Assembly: GCA_963678275.1 (NCBI GenBank)
Contig: OY782765.1
Location: 4,898,001-4,962,000 of the forward strand
DNA from: G963677445 sp963678275
GTDB taxonomy: Bacteria > Bacteroidota > Ignavibacteria > Ignavibacteriales > Melioribacteraceae
Reading direction: 5' to 3'
Length of the DNA stretch: 64,000 nt
Both the position numbers and the translations under genes were made by a program. A model generated the notes under the pieces. That model saw only the letters and a list, made by a program, of their open reading frames with translations. It was not told the origin of the DNA and did not search any database. Shown in pieces: positions 9,331-17,410 of this stretch (position 1 is the first letter of the stretch; every line of letters starts with the position of its first letter).

Positions 9331-9728
9331 CTCTGATTCTTTGATACCGATACCGAAAAAAATCATGCAATCCTTAAATCCTTTAATCAAGGTTCAGACA
9401 ATGACGGGATTGGATTTTGCGCATACTGTTATTTTCCCGTCCGCCGCTCTTTGGGCTAAAGCCATTTGAGTGCGGTTGCTTCGTTGGTGGTCTCCGGCCT
9501 AAAGGCGCGGAATTATTTTAAACTCAAGTTTGAAAAGAATCTCCACTCTCAAAAATCTTAATCGTAATCATAAAATGGCGGAGCCAGATATAAAATGAAT
9601 CCGAAGAAAGAATCGTACTCGTTCTCGTAATCCCACCTCCTCAAAAAAAATGAACTTCCCCTCCGCCGTCACCCAACCCGGCCATCATACTCATACTCAT
9701 ACTCTGATTTTTAAATACCGATACCGAA

Positions 9729-9810
9729 AAATAAAAAGGCAATAAGGTTAATTTTGGCGGGTGTGGGAATCCAATGCTGCTAAGGTTAAAAAACAAAGAA
9801 TAAGGTTTCT
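9729..9810 (+). repeat. Dispersed repeat, AATAAAAAGGCAATAAGG type, copy 2
   Basis: Direct, diverged copy of 9069-9146: same start, same GGGAATCC centre, same ATAAGGTTT end. Confidence 0.75.
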
Positions 9811-10257
9811 TTTTTCTTTGCGCCTCCGCGTCCTGGCGTGAGATAAAAAACGATTTCGATTACGACTTCGATTTGGATTTCTATGCTGCTATATCTCCAG
9901 TCTATCTTTTTAATCCGCTTTATCCTGTTCCGCGCTTTTTCCCGAAACGATCAGAAAAATCCGCGGTAGTTTTTTCTTAACCACAAGGGTTGCAAAAAAG
10001 GCGCGGGGGGCACAGGGAAAACCGGATTATGGGGATTATAAAGGTGAGCCGGTTTTTTGAACCAATTGTGGCGAATTCGCCGTAATTGAAAGGAAGGGCA
10101 TATATAATTTCAGGAATGGTACTACAAAAAATAATGGATAGAGAATTATTGCGACTGCTATACGTGGCAACATGAAACAAAAATTCTCATATTGAATTCT
10201 TCCGATTTTGTTATTACATTAAATGCGAAATTATTTAGTGATTTGAAAGGAAATATT

Positions 10258-10458
10258 ATGTATTCTCAGCCGTTAAGTAATGTTCAGGAGGAATTATTAA
10301 AATTATATTCCATGGACCTCTCGCGGGATGAACTGGAAGAGCTCAAGATTGTGCTCAACAGGCACTTTGCCCGAAAGGCAACCAAAGCGGCTGACCATAT
10401 CCGGGATGATAAAAAATACTCCGATGAAACAATGGATAAATGGTTGAATGAAGAATAG
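10258..10458 (+). CDS. Orphan antitoxin-like protein (partner of PIN-family toxins)
   Basis: The ATG at 10258 has an AAAGGAAAT ribosome site; a longer frame from 10192 lacks one. The 66-residue product MYSQPLSNVQEELLKLYSMD... carries the pattern LSRDELEELKIVLNRHFARKA followed by a DETMDKWLNEE end, as in small antitoxins that precede PIN-type toxins. Downstream a frame starts within its last codons (ATG near 10447, MKNRLIEDCANNPN) but stops after 20 codons, so the toxin appears lost or truncated. Family assignment rests on pattern memory, not a search. Confidence 0.65.
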   Translation: MYSQPLSNVQEELLKLYSMDLSRDELEELKIVLNRHFARKATKAADHIRDDKKYSDETMDKWLNEE

Positions 10459-10930
10459 GTTGATTGAAGATTGCGCCAATAATCCAAATTCGGATCGCGA
10501 ATACTTTTGAATTTGAATCTGCCCTAAAGATATATTTATAATGTTTTGATATTTTTATTTTCCCCTACCCTCCACTTTCTGAACCGTGATTAAAGGATAT
10601 ATATGATTCACTGTATTATTCAGGTGATCCTCAGGAAATTGAAACCTGGGAAAGAATAAACAAGGGATTCCCTGACGGAAAGCGCGCGACTAATGGTGAA
10701 TAAATTGTATCTGAGCCGGCGAATATTTTTCATGATCTGACTTTATTGAAGTTATTCATAAGTTTTTGAATGTAGCGTTGTGTTTAAATGAAGAAGGAAA
10801 AAATATAAAAGATGGTCTAAAAAGGTATTGCTGAAAATTTTAAAAAGAATTAAATTGTAATTTCGCATCATGAGTATGGAAAAGCTTATTTACTTATAAT
10901 ATTAAAATATGAAAAATAGTTGATTTGGGT
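10459..10930. pseudogene. Degenerate gene fragments (toxin debris?)
   Basis: This 470-bp stretch holds short, coding-like pieces and no intact gene. 10590-10703 is an open piece ending at TAA with the sequence LYYSGDPQEIETWERINKGF in it and no start or ribosome site. A second piece ends just before the next gene (YGKAYLLIILKYEK then TAG, about 10877-10919). These read like remains of one or two small genes, plausibly toxins given the neighbours on both sides. No parent family is identified. Confidence 0.4.
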
Positions 10931-12070
10931 ATGACTGTAGAAACCATAAATATTAATCCGGAAGTGTTGATTTGGGCGAGAGAATCTCTTGCTGTTTCCA
11001 GAAACAAGGCAAGTGAAAAATCAAAATTAAATGTCAGAAGAATAGTTCAATTGGAAAAAGGGGAAAAATCACCAACACTTGAAGAATTAAAATTACTTGC
11101 CAAAGCATACAATAGAACAATCGCGACCCTGCTACTAAAAAAAGCGCCAGATGAAAAACCACTTCCAAAAGACAGAAGAACAATAAATTCTGAAAATATC
11201 GGACATTTTGATGAAAAAACTATTATGGCTGTAAGAAAAGCCCGTGCTTTGGCAAAATCATTCATGGAACTCAGACGGGAAATGAATTCTCCATTCCCAA
11301 AATTCGGCCTTAATGCTTTATTGAATGAAAATCCACAGAATGTCGCCTTAAGAATCAGACAACTTCTTAAACTGGATGAACTTAGAGAAGTTAAAGATAT
11401 AAACCTTGCTTTGGAGGGTTACATTGAAAGAGTCGAATCTCTTGGCATTGCCATATTTCAATTGAGTTTGACCCAGGATGGTTTAAGAGGCTTTTCAATA
11501 ACCGATGACATCGTCCCTGTTATCGGCATTAAAAGAGGTGGCGAAGAGTCTCACTCCAAAACTTTTACATTGTTTCATGAACTTGGACATATTCTTCTGA
11601 ACGAAGGGGGGCTCTGTGATCTTTCTTCCGGAACAGATAAACAAATTGAGAAATGGTGCAATGCTTTTTCCGCTGAAGTTTTGGTTCCGGAAAAAGAATT
11701 TCTTGCTATGCCGCTCGTTGTTGAATACACGGAACAAAATCAAAAGGAATGGAAAAAGAAAGATTTAGTTCAGTTGGCAAATTATTTTCATGTCGGCCCC
11801 CTCTCCATTTTACGAAGACTCCTTGAAAATGGGTTAACAACAAAACAGTATTACGAAGAAAAACATAAGGCGTGGAATAAGCCAAATTTTGGAAAGAATA
11901 AAAAGGGAAGGGAAATACACAAGGAATCTTTTCATGAGCGGGGAAGGACTTATGTTAGGTTAGCTTTCCAGGCATATGATCACAATAAAATCGGGTTGAA
12001 AGATCTTTCTGATTTTCTTGGTCTTCGTTTTGCTTACATTTCTAAAACAAGAGAATTGCTGAGTATTTAA
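10931..12070 (+). CDS. XRE-type HTH and ImmA/IrrE (DUF955) metallopeptidase protein, antitoxin partner of DUF4411
   Basis: The ATG at 10931 gives 379 residues; a TTG two codons earlier is possible. Residues about 10-65 form an XRE helix-turn-helix (WARESLAVSRNKASEKSKL, LEKGEKSPTLEELKLLAKA). Residues about 170-270 are an ImmA/IrrE zinc peptidase with FHELGHILLNE (HExxH) and a downstream AEVLVP-E segment. The stop is followed after one base by the DUF4411 gene, so the two are translationally coupled. Such HTH-peptidase plus DUF4411 pairs are a known toxin-antitoxin arrangement; the HTH probably represses the operon. Confidence 0.88.
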   Translation: MTVETININPEVLIWARESLAVSRNKASEKSKLNVRRIVQLEKGEKSPTLEELKLLAKAYNRTIATLLLKKAPDEKPLPKDRRTINSENIGHFDEKTIMAVRKARALAKSFMELRREMNSPFPKFGLNALLNENPQNVALRIRQLLKLDELREVKDINLALEGYIERVESLGIAIFQLSLTQDGLRGFSITDDIVPVIGIKRGGEESHSKTFTLFHELGHILLNEGGLCDLSSGTDKQIEKWCNAFSAEVLVPEKEFLAMPLVVEYTEQNQKEWKKKDLVQLANYFHVGPLSILRRLLENGLTTKQYYEEKHKAWNKPNFGKNKKGREIHKESFHERGRTYVRLAFQAYDHNKIGLKDLSDFLGLRFAYISKTRELLSI

Positions 12071-12071
12071 T

Positions 12072-12590
12072 ATGGACTTGTTTAGCGCCGATCAACGGAT
12101 TTATGTTATTGATACAAACGCGCTAATTACCCTGGACCTCTTTTATAAGAAAGAAATTCCTGTGTTTACCGGCATTTGGGATGAGATAGAAGATTTAATC
12201 AGGCTGGGCTGTTTCAAAACTATTGATTTTGTCGAACAGGAAATAAATGATTATGAAGGGAAAGAAGATTTCCTGAAAAAATGGGTAAAAACTTGGAGAA
12301 AATATTTAGTTACAGCTACCGACGCGGCGAGTATTAACGCGGCAATTCCTATCATAAATGAAGAATATGACACAGGTTTCTTAAATGCCGGAAAACAAGC
12401 TATTGGCAAAGAAGAAGCGGACCCGTACCTGGTTGGTTTTTGTAAGGTTCATAAATGTGTTCTTATTTCCAACGAAAATAAAACCAAATTTAACAGGATG
12501 CCTGCTGTGGCAAAAAAGAATGGTGTAGAGTGTATTGATTTGAATGATTTTATGATTGAAAGAGGATTAAGAATTGAAAGAAAAAAATAA
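12072..12590 (+). CDS. DUF4411 family PIN-like protein (probable toxin)
   Basis: The 172-residue product begins with a PIN-like core: VIDTNALITLD (Asp-Thr-Asn of the acidic site), a GIWDEIEDLI helix, KEEADPYLVGFCKVHK with the second acidic cluster, and CVLISNENKTKFNRMP followed by a conserved CIDLNDFM. This is the DUF4411 pattern. PIN proteins are metal-dependent RNases, and here the toxin would be held in check by the XRE-ImmA partner one base upstream. No mutation of the acidic residues is visible, so it is probably active. Confidence 0.88.
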   Translation: MDLFSADQRIYVIDTNALITLDLFYKKEIPVFTGIWDEIEDLIRLGCFKTIDFVEQEINDYEGKEDFLKKWVKTWRKYLVTATDAASINAAIPIINEEYDTGFLNAGKQAIGKEEADPYLVGFCKVHKCVLISNENKTKFNRMPAVAKKNGVECIDLNDFMIERGLRIERKK

Positions 12591-12651
12591 TGATTCCTTC
12601 TCTTTATATAATGAACAAACTATCCGCGGAACCAAACCAGTCTTTACTTTA

Positions 12652-12691
12652 ACCACAAGGGGCGCAAAGAAGGCGCGGGGGACACAGGGGA
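12652..12691 (+). repeat. CACAAGGGGCGCAAAG repeat
   Basis: ACCACAAGGGGCGCAAAGAA followed by a GGCGCGGGGGACACAGGGG end. A diverged copy is at about 9977-10019. Such strings recur across the gaps of this genome and encode nothing. Confidence 0.7.
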
Positions 12692-12800
12692 CACTGATTA
12701 GGGGATTAAAAGTATGATATCACCACACTAATTTCAGAGCAATTGTCAATGATTTTGTCAATTCTAAAATTCGTAATTCGTAATTCGACATTCGTAATTT

Positions 12801-14303
12801 TTAACCTTCTTCCATCAAATAAAAAACACTTCCTTCGTTGGTGAATCTTTCGAAGATTTCTTCGCTGTGGGATATGAGGATAATGGCTTTGTTTTCCTGC
12901 AGTTTTTGTTTGAGGATTTTGAGCACCTGTTTTATGCTGATGAAGTCCATACCGTTGACCGGTTCGTCGAGGATGAGGATATCGGTATCGAGCATGAACC
13001 CGCGGATGAGATTTATTTTCTGTTTCTGGCCGCCGCTGAGATATTTTATTTTGCGGTTAAGGAAATCATCGGTGATCTCAAATTCGAAGAAGTTCGCGAG
13101 ATATTTTTTCAGTTTGTTATCATCCGGTTCCTCTTTTACCGGCAGTCCCCTGAATGTGTCCCGAACATTAGAGTTTAGATTGAGCGCTTCGTCGGCATGC
13201 TGGAAAACCATGGTTAATGATTTGCCCCATACATTTTCTTTCCACTTTTTCATCGCGCTGTTCTGATCGAACTTTTCACCTTTTAAGTTAAATTCCATTT
13301 TGTCAGGTTTGAGCAGACCCGCGAGGCATTTTACCATAGTGGTTTTTCCCGCACCGCTGGGGGCTTTAAGATAAACCAGCTCACCCGGTTTAAGATTTAA
13401 CCGCGCCGGTTTTTCCCGCCGCCAGTCGTGATAAAGCCGCAGCTTCATATTAAATATATCGAGCGCTCCGTTAAAACTAAGCAGTGTATCCTTCTTTCCT
13501 TTTTTGCCGGGCGCCGGTTTAATTTCACTATTCACCCATTCAAGATATTCGGAAGGGTAAAATTCCCTCTGTATCTGTTTTCCCTTTTCATGCCTCAGCT
13601 CCCTGAAAATGAGGTTTTTCTCAAGGTCCTTATGTTTAAGGAAAAGGCGGCTGATAATGGAATAATCATGAGTGATAAAGAGGATGGTAAAATTACGTTT
13701 ACGGTATTTTTCTATAAGGAAGTCGAGGAATACATCACGGAAATAGTTATCGAGGTTGCCGGTTGGTTCGTCAAAAACGAAGAGGTTATGTTTTTTCGCG
13801 CCGGCCTCGGCGATAAAAAGATCGATCTTTTTAAGGGCCATCGCGGCGAGAATTCTCTGTTTTTCACCTCCGCTGGGGCGGTAGGGGCGGGGATAAACCG
13901 AAAGAATATTCTCAAGTTTTTCATAACCGGGGCGGTCCCAGAGTCTGTTAAGGATTTCGGTTTCCTTCAGGTTAAATTTCAGACTTCCCTCGTTGAGCTG
14001 CCTGCGCACCGTGAGCATCGGGTTAAGATGGGAAGAAGGCTCCTGGAACACAAAAAAACCGCTGTTTCTTATTTCTTCGAGGTAGGCGCTTTTAAGGTAT
14101 TTGGGGTAGCCGCTTTTGTTTATCCTGATATCGAGATCATCGGGATCGAGCAGACCGAAAAGAGCTTTCGAAATTATAGATTTGCCAATTCCCGATTCGC
14201 CGAAGAGGAAATTTATTTTCCCCTCTCCGATCTCAAAATCGGTTACATTTACCAACGCCCTTTCTTCGGCGTTTATTTTTATATTAAACTTTAGCAGACT
14301 CAC
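12801..14303 (-). CDS. ABC importer ATPase with two fused nucleotide-binding domains (peptide/nickel type)
   Basis: The 500-residue product carries two ATPase domains. Domain 1: Walker A GESGIGKS (about 35-42), signature PSGGEKQR (about 147), Walker B LFVFDEPTGNLD (about 175). Domain 2: Walker A APSGAGKT (about 313), signature LSGGQKQK (about 425), Walker B ILILDEPVNGMD (about 445). This is a DppD-DppF-type pair joined in one chain. It begins three bases after the permease stop and is the last gene of the operon. All catalytic motifs look intact. The transport direction and substrate are inferred from the neighbours only. Confidence 0.9.
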   Translation of the reverse strand: MSLLKFNIKINAEERALVNVTDFEIGEGKINFLFGESGIGKSIISKALFGLLDPDDLDIRINKSGYPKYLKSAYLEEIRNSGFFVFQEPSSHLNPMLTVRRQLNEGSLKFNLKETEILNRLWDRPGYEKLENILSVYPRPYRPSGGEKQRILAAMALKKIDLFIAEAGAKKHNLFVFDEPTGNLDNYFRDVFLDFLIEKYRKRNFTILFITHDYSIISRLFLKHKDLEKNLIFRELRHEKGKQIQREFYPSEYLEWVNSEIKPAPGKKGKKDTLLSFNGALDIFNMKLRLYHDWRREKPARLNLKPGELVYLKAPSGAGKTTMVKCLAGLLKPDKMEFNLKGEKFDQNSAMKKWKENVWGKSLTMVFQHADEALNLNSNVRDTFRGLPVKEEPDDNKLKKYLANFFEFEITDDFLNRKIKYLSGGQKQKINLIRGFMLDTDILILDEPVNGMDFISIKQVLKILKQKLQENKAIILISHSEEIFERFTNEGSVFYLMEEG

Positions 14304-14306
14304 AGA

Positions 14307-15215
14307 TCAGAACAATTTTTTTCGTTTTAATAAACCGTTGGAAATTTTATATATGGAAAAGAGGGTGAATACAATGATAATTGCTATGCTGACTCCCTGG
14401 AGGTGGACTGTAACGATATCGGAAAAATAAAAGGGATCGGTGAAAAGATTGCCGATAGCGAGTATATCCTGTTTGCTGTCCATCCGGGCGAGCATGTTGC
14501 CGAGTGTTTTCGGAAATCCGGTAAGACTCACCTGTGTGGAAAGCCCGACACTTATGATAAAATCAATACTGCACTGTAGGAAAATCGAAATGCCGAATAT
14601 CGAGATCACCTTCTGGAAAAGGTAAGGCAGGCTGTTTTTCCAGAGTATCTCGTAATTGATTATTCTTCTTTCATCCATTCCGCAGCATAACATGGCGTTA
14701 TAAAAATCTTTGCGCATGTAATAATTTATTCTTTCCCTTATTAGGTCGGTAAGTTCGGGAAAAACAAAAATGCTGATTATAAGGGCCATCAGAATCATCT
14801 GCATTCCGGTCCAGCCGATAATTCCCCCGCTGACCATACCTGTAAGAATTACATACCCGGCTAAAATACCCACAATCTGGGGCACGGAGCGGATAAGATT
14901 TATTAAAAAAGAAAAGGCGAAATAATACCTGCCATTTTCCATTCGGGAAAGAAAGTGGAGAGCGACCCCCGAACCCCAGCCCATCAGAAGGGTAAAAACT
15001 ATAACAAGTATTCCCACAATAAAAGTGTTGAAGAAAGCGTCTGTAAGGCGGCTGAAGGCGGGAGCGTTCAGGAAAATGATATTCCATATCCATAGCAGGA
15101 ATAATCCGCTTCCCCATATCCAGGCCCATAGCTCATCCTCATGCCGCCATAGCCGGCCGGCATAAGCTTTTATCTGCTTATATACGGTTTTCCAGTCTGG
15201 CGCTTTCAGTTTCAT
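14307..15215 (-). CDS. ABC importer permease, DppC-like, diverged
   Basis: The ATG at 15215 gives about 302 residues (a TTG at 15230 would add five); its start overlaps the end of the upstream permease gene by 38 bases, indicating coupling. About six hydrophobic segments are visible. The cytosolic loop that contacts the ATPase is recognisable: DFYNAMLCCGMDERRIINYE followed by ILWKNSLP, matching the EAA-loop layout with the conserved Gly. The preceding LIRSVPQIVGILAGY and IISIFVFPELTDL also match DppC-type permeases. Sequence is otherwise far from textbook peptide permeases. Confidence 0.85.
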   Translation of the reverse strand: MKLKAPDWKTVYKQIKAYAGRLWRHEDELWAWIWGSGLFLLWIWNIIFLNAPAFSRLTDAFFNTFIVGILVIVFTLLMGWGSGVALHFLSRMENGRYYFAFSFLINLIRSVPQIVGILAGYVILTGMVSGGIIGWTGMQMILMALIISIFVFPELTDLIRERINYYMRKDFYNAMLCCGMDERRIINYEILWKNSLPYLFQKVISIFGISIFLQCSIDFIISVGLSTQVSLTGFPKTLGNMLARMDSKQDILAIGNLFTDPFYFSDIVTVHLQGVSIAIIIVFTLFSIYKISNGLLKRKKLF

Positions 15216-16290
15216 AGTGTCTGTCAACAATTATTTCGGTTAATTTAAGGAGGAGGAATAATAAAAATATAATTACTGCGGTAATATCATAAAATCCGTA
15301 AAGAATGGTCTGCATCAGTTCATAACAAAGGTGCCCCTGTATATTAAGGGCCATCTCGATAATTACGAGTCCCGTAATGAGGAATGAGGCCTGCTCTTTG
15401 ATAGTCTGTAAATACTGGTGACTCGCGTTAAGATAAATATGCTGGAAAATATGGCCGTCAAAATCTTTGATAAGAGCGAATATTTTCCTGTAGCTTATGC
15501 CTGCCTCTTTATCCCACCCGCTGTTCAGGTTTTTTACAACCGCGGTATTTACATATCCTTTCTTACTTTCACTTACCAGAAATGTATAAAACTTGTTGGC
15601 GTAATTTATCAGCAGTCCGTTGGAAATTACCCCGAGTATAATCATAAAAAAGAGGGAATCAGTCTCAATCCTGGTCTTGAAAGAATAGGCGATTACATAA
15701 GCGGGAGCGAAAAGGATCATGTAAAAGATTCCTTTCAGAAATGCCTTACCGAGGAATGAGAGTATCGTATAAAGGTAATCCAGTTTTTCCTTTTTGTAAT
15801 CGGCTGTGGAAATATAATTTATCAGGAGCCGGATATATGACTTCCTGTTTTGTTTATCCCTGATAAAACGGAGAGTCCCTATAGTTTTGGCTCCGTAATA
15901 GGTAAGCGCCATAACAATCAGAAATATAATAATAAATTTTATATACATCCCGGTGATATCCCAAAAAACCATGAAGCTGAGCCCCCTGGGCTGACCGCCT
16001 GTTTTAAATTCATCATTGGTGAATATGGCTGTGCGGTATTCCTCAACCGCCTGCAGAAGGGAATCAGCTTTACCTGGACTGGCGGGATAAAATGCCATAA
16101 CACTCTGCCGGAAAACCTCTTTTTCAACCGGATCGCCAAAATTAATTATATCGGGATGAACAAATTCTTTTATTTCCTTCATTCCCTCTATTTTTTCAAC
16201 CGCTGATTCCGGTTTAAAGAATATAATAAAGAGTAGGAAAAAGAATCCTGTAAGGATTATAGCGGTGATATGTTCCCGGGTTTTATTCAT
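15178..16290 (-). CDS. ABC importer permease, DppB-like, highly diverged
   Basis: The 370-residue product starts with a membrane segment (ITAIILTGFFFLLFIIFF), then an external region of about 80 residues, then about five further membrane segments. The C-terminal half has the permease pattern: IYLNASHQYLQTIKEQASFL (degenerate EAA loop), LVIIEMALNIQGHLCYELM and a final LLFLLLKLTEIIVDRH helix. Its position directly before the DppC-like gene supports a DppB-like role. The long external insertion and a charged cytosolic segment (about 145-175) are unusual for the family. Some doubt remains because similarity is faint. Confidence 0.75.
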   Translation of the reverse strand: MNKTREHITAIILTGFFFLLFIIFFKPESAVEKIEGMKEIKEFVHPDIINFGDPVEKEVFRQSVMAFYPASPGKADSLLQAVEEYRTAIFTNDEFKTGGQPRGLSFMVFWDITGMYIKFIIIFLIVMALTYYGAKTIGTLRFIRDKQNRKSYIRLLINYISTADYKKEKLDYLYTILSFLGKAFLKGIFYMILFAPAYVIAYSFKTRIETDSLFFMIILGVISNGLLINYANKFYTFLVSESKKGYVNTAVVKNLNSGWDKEAGISYRKIFALIKDFDGHIFQHIYLNASHQYLQTIKEQASFLITGLVIIEMALNIQGHLCYELMQTILYGFYDITAVIIFLLFLLLKLTEIIVDRHYETESARLENRI

Positions 16291-16342
16291 TTGTTAATAG
16301 TTATATCGATAATTTGGCAGAGTCAGAATAAACAAAGTTATC

Positions 16343-16462
16343 GAGTGACTTTAAGTAAATCCTCCCCCGTCTCCAAAGAAAGACACTTTGGATCCATCGT
16401 CGCGGCGGATTTTTCTTTATTGCCGGGGGAGGACTTTCTTCGAGTTACTCAATTACCTTTTG
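16343..16462 (+). repeat. MITE-like imperfect palindrome, diverged copy, inside the transporter operon
   Basis: Arms AATCCTCCCCCGTCTCCAAA at the left and GCCGGGGGAGGACTTTCTTC at the right are roughly complementary, around a short GC-rich centre. The module matches those at about 22041-22220 and 57640-57815 (TCCTCCCCCGTC ... GACGGGGGAGGA). Here it lies between the 370-residue permease gene and the 289-residue gene upstream, so it is transcribed as part of the operon leader of the permeases. Confidence 0.75.
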
Positions 16463-16486
16463 TTTCTGATTCAGCCAGTTTATTTA

Positions 16487-17356
16487 TTATCCTTTGTCTT
16501 TGCTGTTTTCACGGTTGATATATATTCTGATTTCATTTTCACCGCGGGAGATGTTCAGTCCTTCCCCCATGGCAATAACGCTGAATTCATTATAGATAAG
16601 ATTTACGATATCGGTCACCGAATCCTTTTCACCCCTGTTGAGCAGTAAGCAGACAACAGAATCTTTACCCGCTTCCATTTCCCAGTAGGGGGCTTCCTTT
16701 TTATTTCCCGTTTTTTCAGAAAAGAGACCGTAAAGTTTAAACCACGCGAGATTAACCTGGTCAATCCTCTCCTTTATTCTGCTGACCACATGATCTGAAA
16801 TTTCAACATTCGCTGTTTCGGCGCCCGCTTTCTGCCAGTCCGGGTTTTCCCTTTTAATTCCCGGAATCACAAAGCAGAAACTCTGGTCTTTCAGGTTTTG
16901 AGCATAATAACGGCTGCCTGTTTTAAAGAATATCCGAAGCCTGGTATCCTTTTTTAGTCTTTCATTTCTTTTGCCGTCGGGACTGAAAGAATTGACTTTA
17001 TCGTCAAGGAGAATAACCGCCTCAAAATCCATTTTTTCAGCGCCTTCAATCCTTTTCGTAAAACCGGGATCCCCTTCGGCGATAAAGTCCCCTTTATCAT
17101 TTGTAAGGAGATAATAGTCGGCGCCGTCATATTCGGCAAGTTTATAAGTGCGGAAGCCGTCGCTGAGTGTGTCGTTTTCAGTGATGATTCTGAACGGCGC
17201 GAAATCGGGCAATGACCTCAGGGCTTCAGAAGAAATTTCCTGCTGGTATTTATTCAGTATCTTCAGGCCGCGTGGATTTTCAATGATATAATAATCCTGC
17301 CCGAATAATAAAATTGGTAACAAATAAAAAAGAAGGGGGATGATATTTTTCAGCAT
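16487..17356 (-). CDS. Hypothetical secreted protein of the ABC operon
   Basis: The 289-residue product has a signal peptide (MLKNIIPLLFYLLPILLFG, cleaved near GQ). The mature part begins DYYIIENPRGLKILNKY and then has an SH3-like or beta-rich region (about 20-120, with YKLAEYDGADYYLLTNDKG) and a mixed C-terminal half. No catalytic motif is seen and I do not recognise the family. Context suggests an envelope accessory of the transporter: the gene lies between the binding protein and the permeases. It starts 55 bases after the binding-protein stop, across a strong terminator hairpin. Confidence 0.75.
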   Translation of the reverse strand: MLKNIIPLLFYLLPILLFGQDYYIIENPRGLKILNKYQQEISSEALRSLPDFAPFRIITENDTLSDGFRTYKLAEYDGADYYLLTNDKGDFIAEGDPGFTKRIEGAEKMDFEAVILLDDKVNSFSPDGKRNERLKKDTRLRIFFKTGSRYYAQNLKDQSFCFVIPGIKRENPDWQKAGAETANVEISDHVVSRIKERIDQVNLAWFKLYGLFSEKTGNKKEAPYWEMEAGKDSVVCLLLNRGEKDSVTDIVNLIYNEFSVIAMGEGLNISRGENEIRIYINRENSKDKG

Positions 17357-17367
17357 ATATTCCGATC

Positions 17368-17399
17368 AAAAAAAAAGCGCCGGGGAGCTAATCCCCGGC
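17368..17399 (-). terminator. Intrinsic terminator after the binding-protein gene
   Basis: A perfect 8-bp stem GCCGGGGA/TCCCCGGC with loop GCTAA (17379-17399) is followed, reading the minus strand, by a run of nine Ts (17368-17376). It stands between the binding-protein gene and the next operon gene, so most transcripts should end here and only read-through reaches the permease genes. Confidence 0.85.
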
Positions 17400-17410
17400 T
17401 GTAAAAAAAT

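Larger units (their letters stand above)
8560..10257. other. Long intergenic repeat-rich region
   Basis: No gene is supported in these 1.7 kb; short open frames here are fragments. It contains two copies of the TTTTGCGTAGAATTTAACTC element (8841 and 9291), one GC-rich palindrome (8927), a direct repeat pair (9069 and 9729), a CACAAGGG...GGCGCGGGG module at 9980-10020 that recurs at 12652, and several short stretches of the type AATCGTAATCATAGACTGGC, each ending in a CTGGC-GCCAG hairpin (8659, 8882, 9556). Together it looks like a graveyard of small non-coding repeats. Confidence 0.75.

Noticed and set aside
13428..14294. A 288-codon open frame on the plus strand
   Set aside because: It lies fully antisense to the ATPase gene, which has two complete sets of ATP-binding motifs. 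The plus-strand frame has no recognisable motifs or ribosome site.
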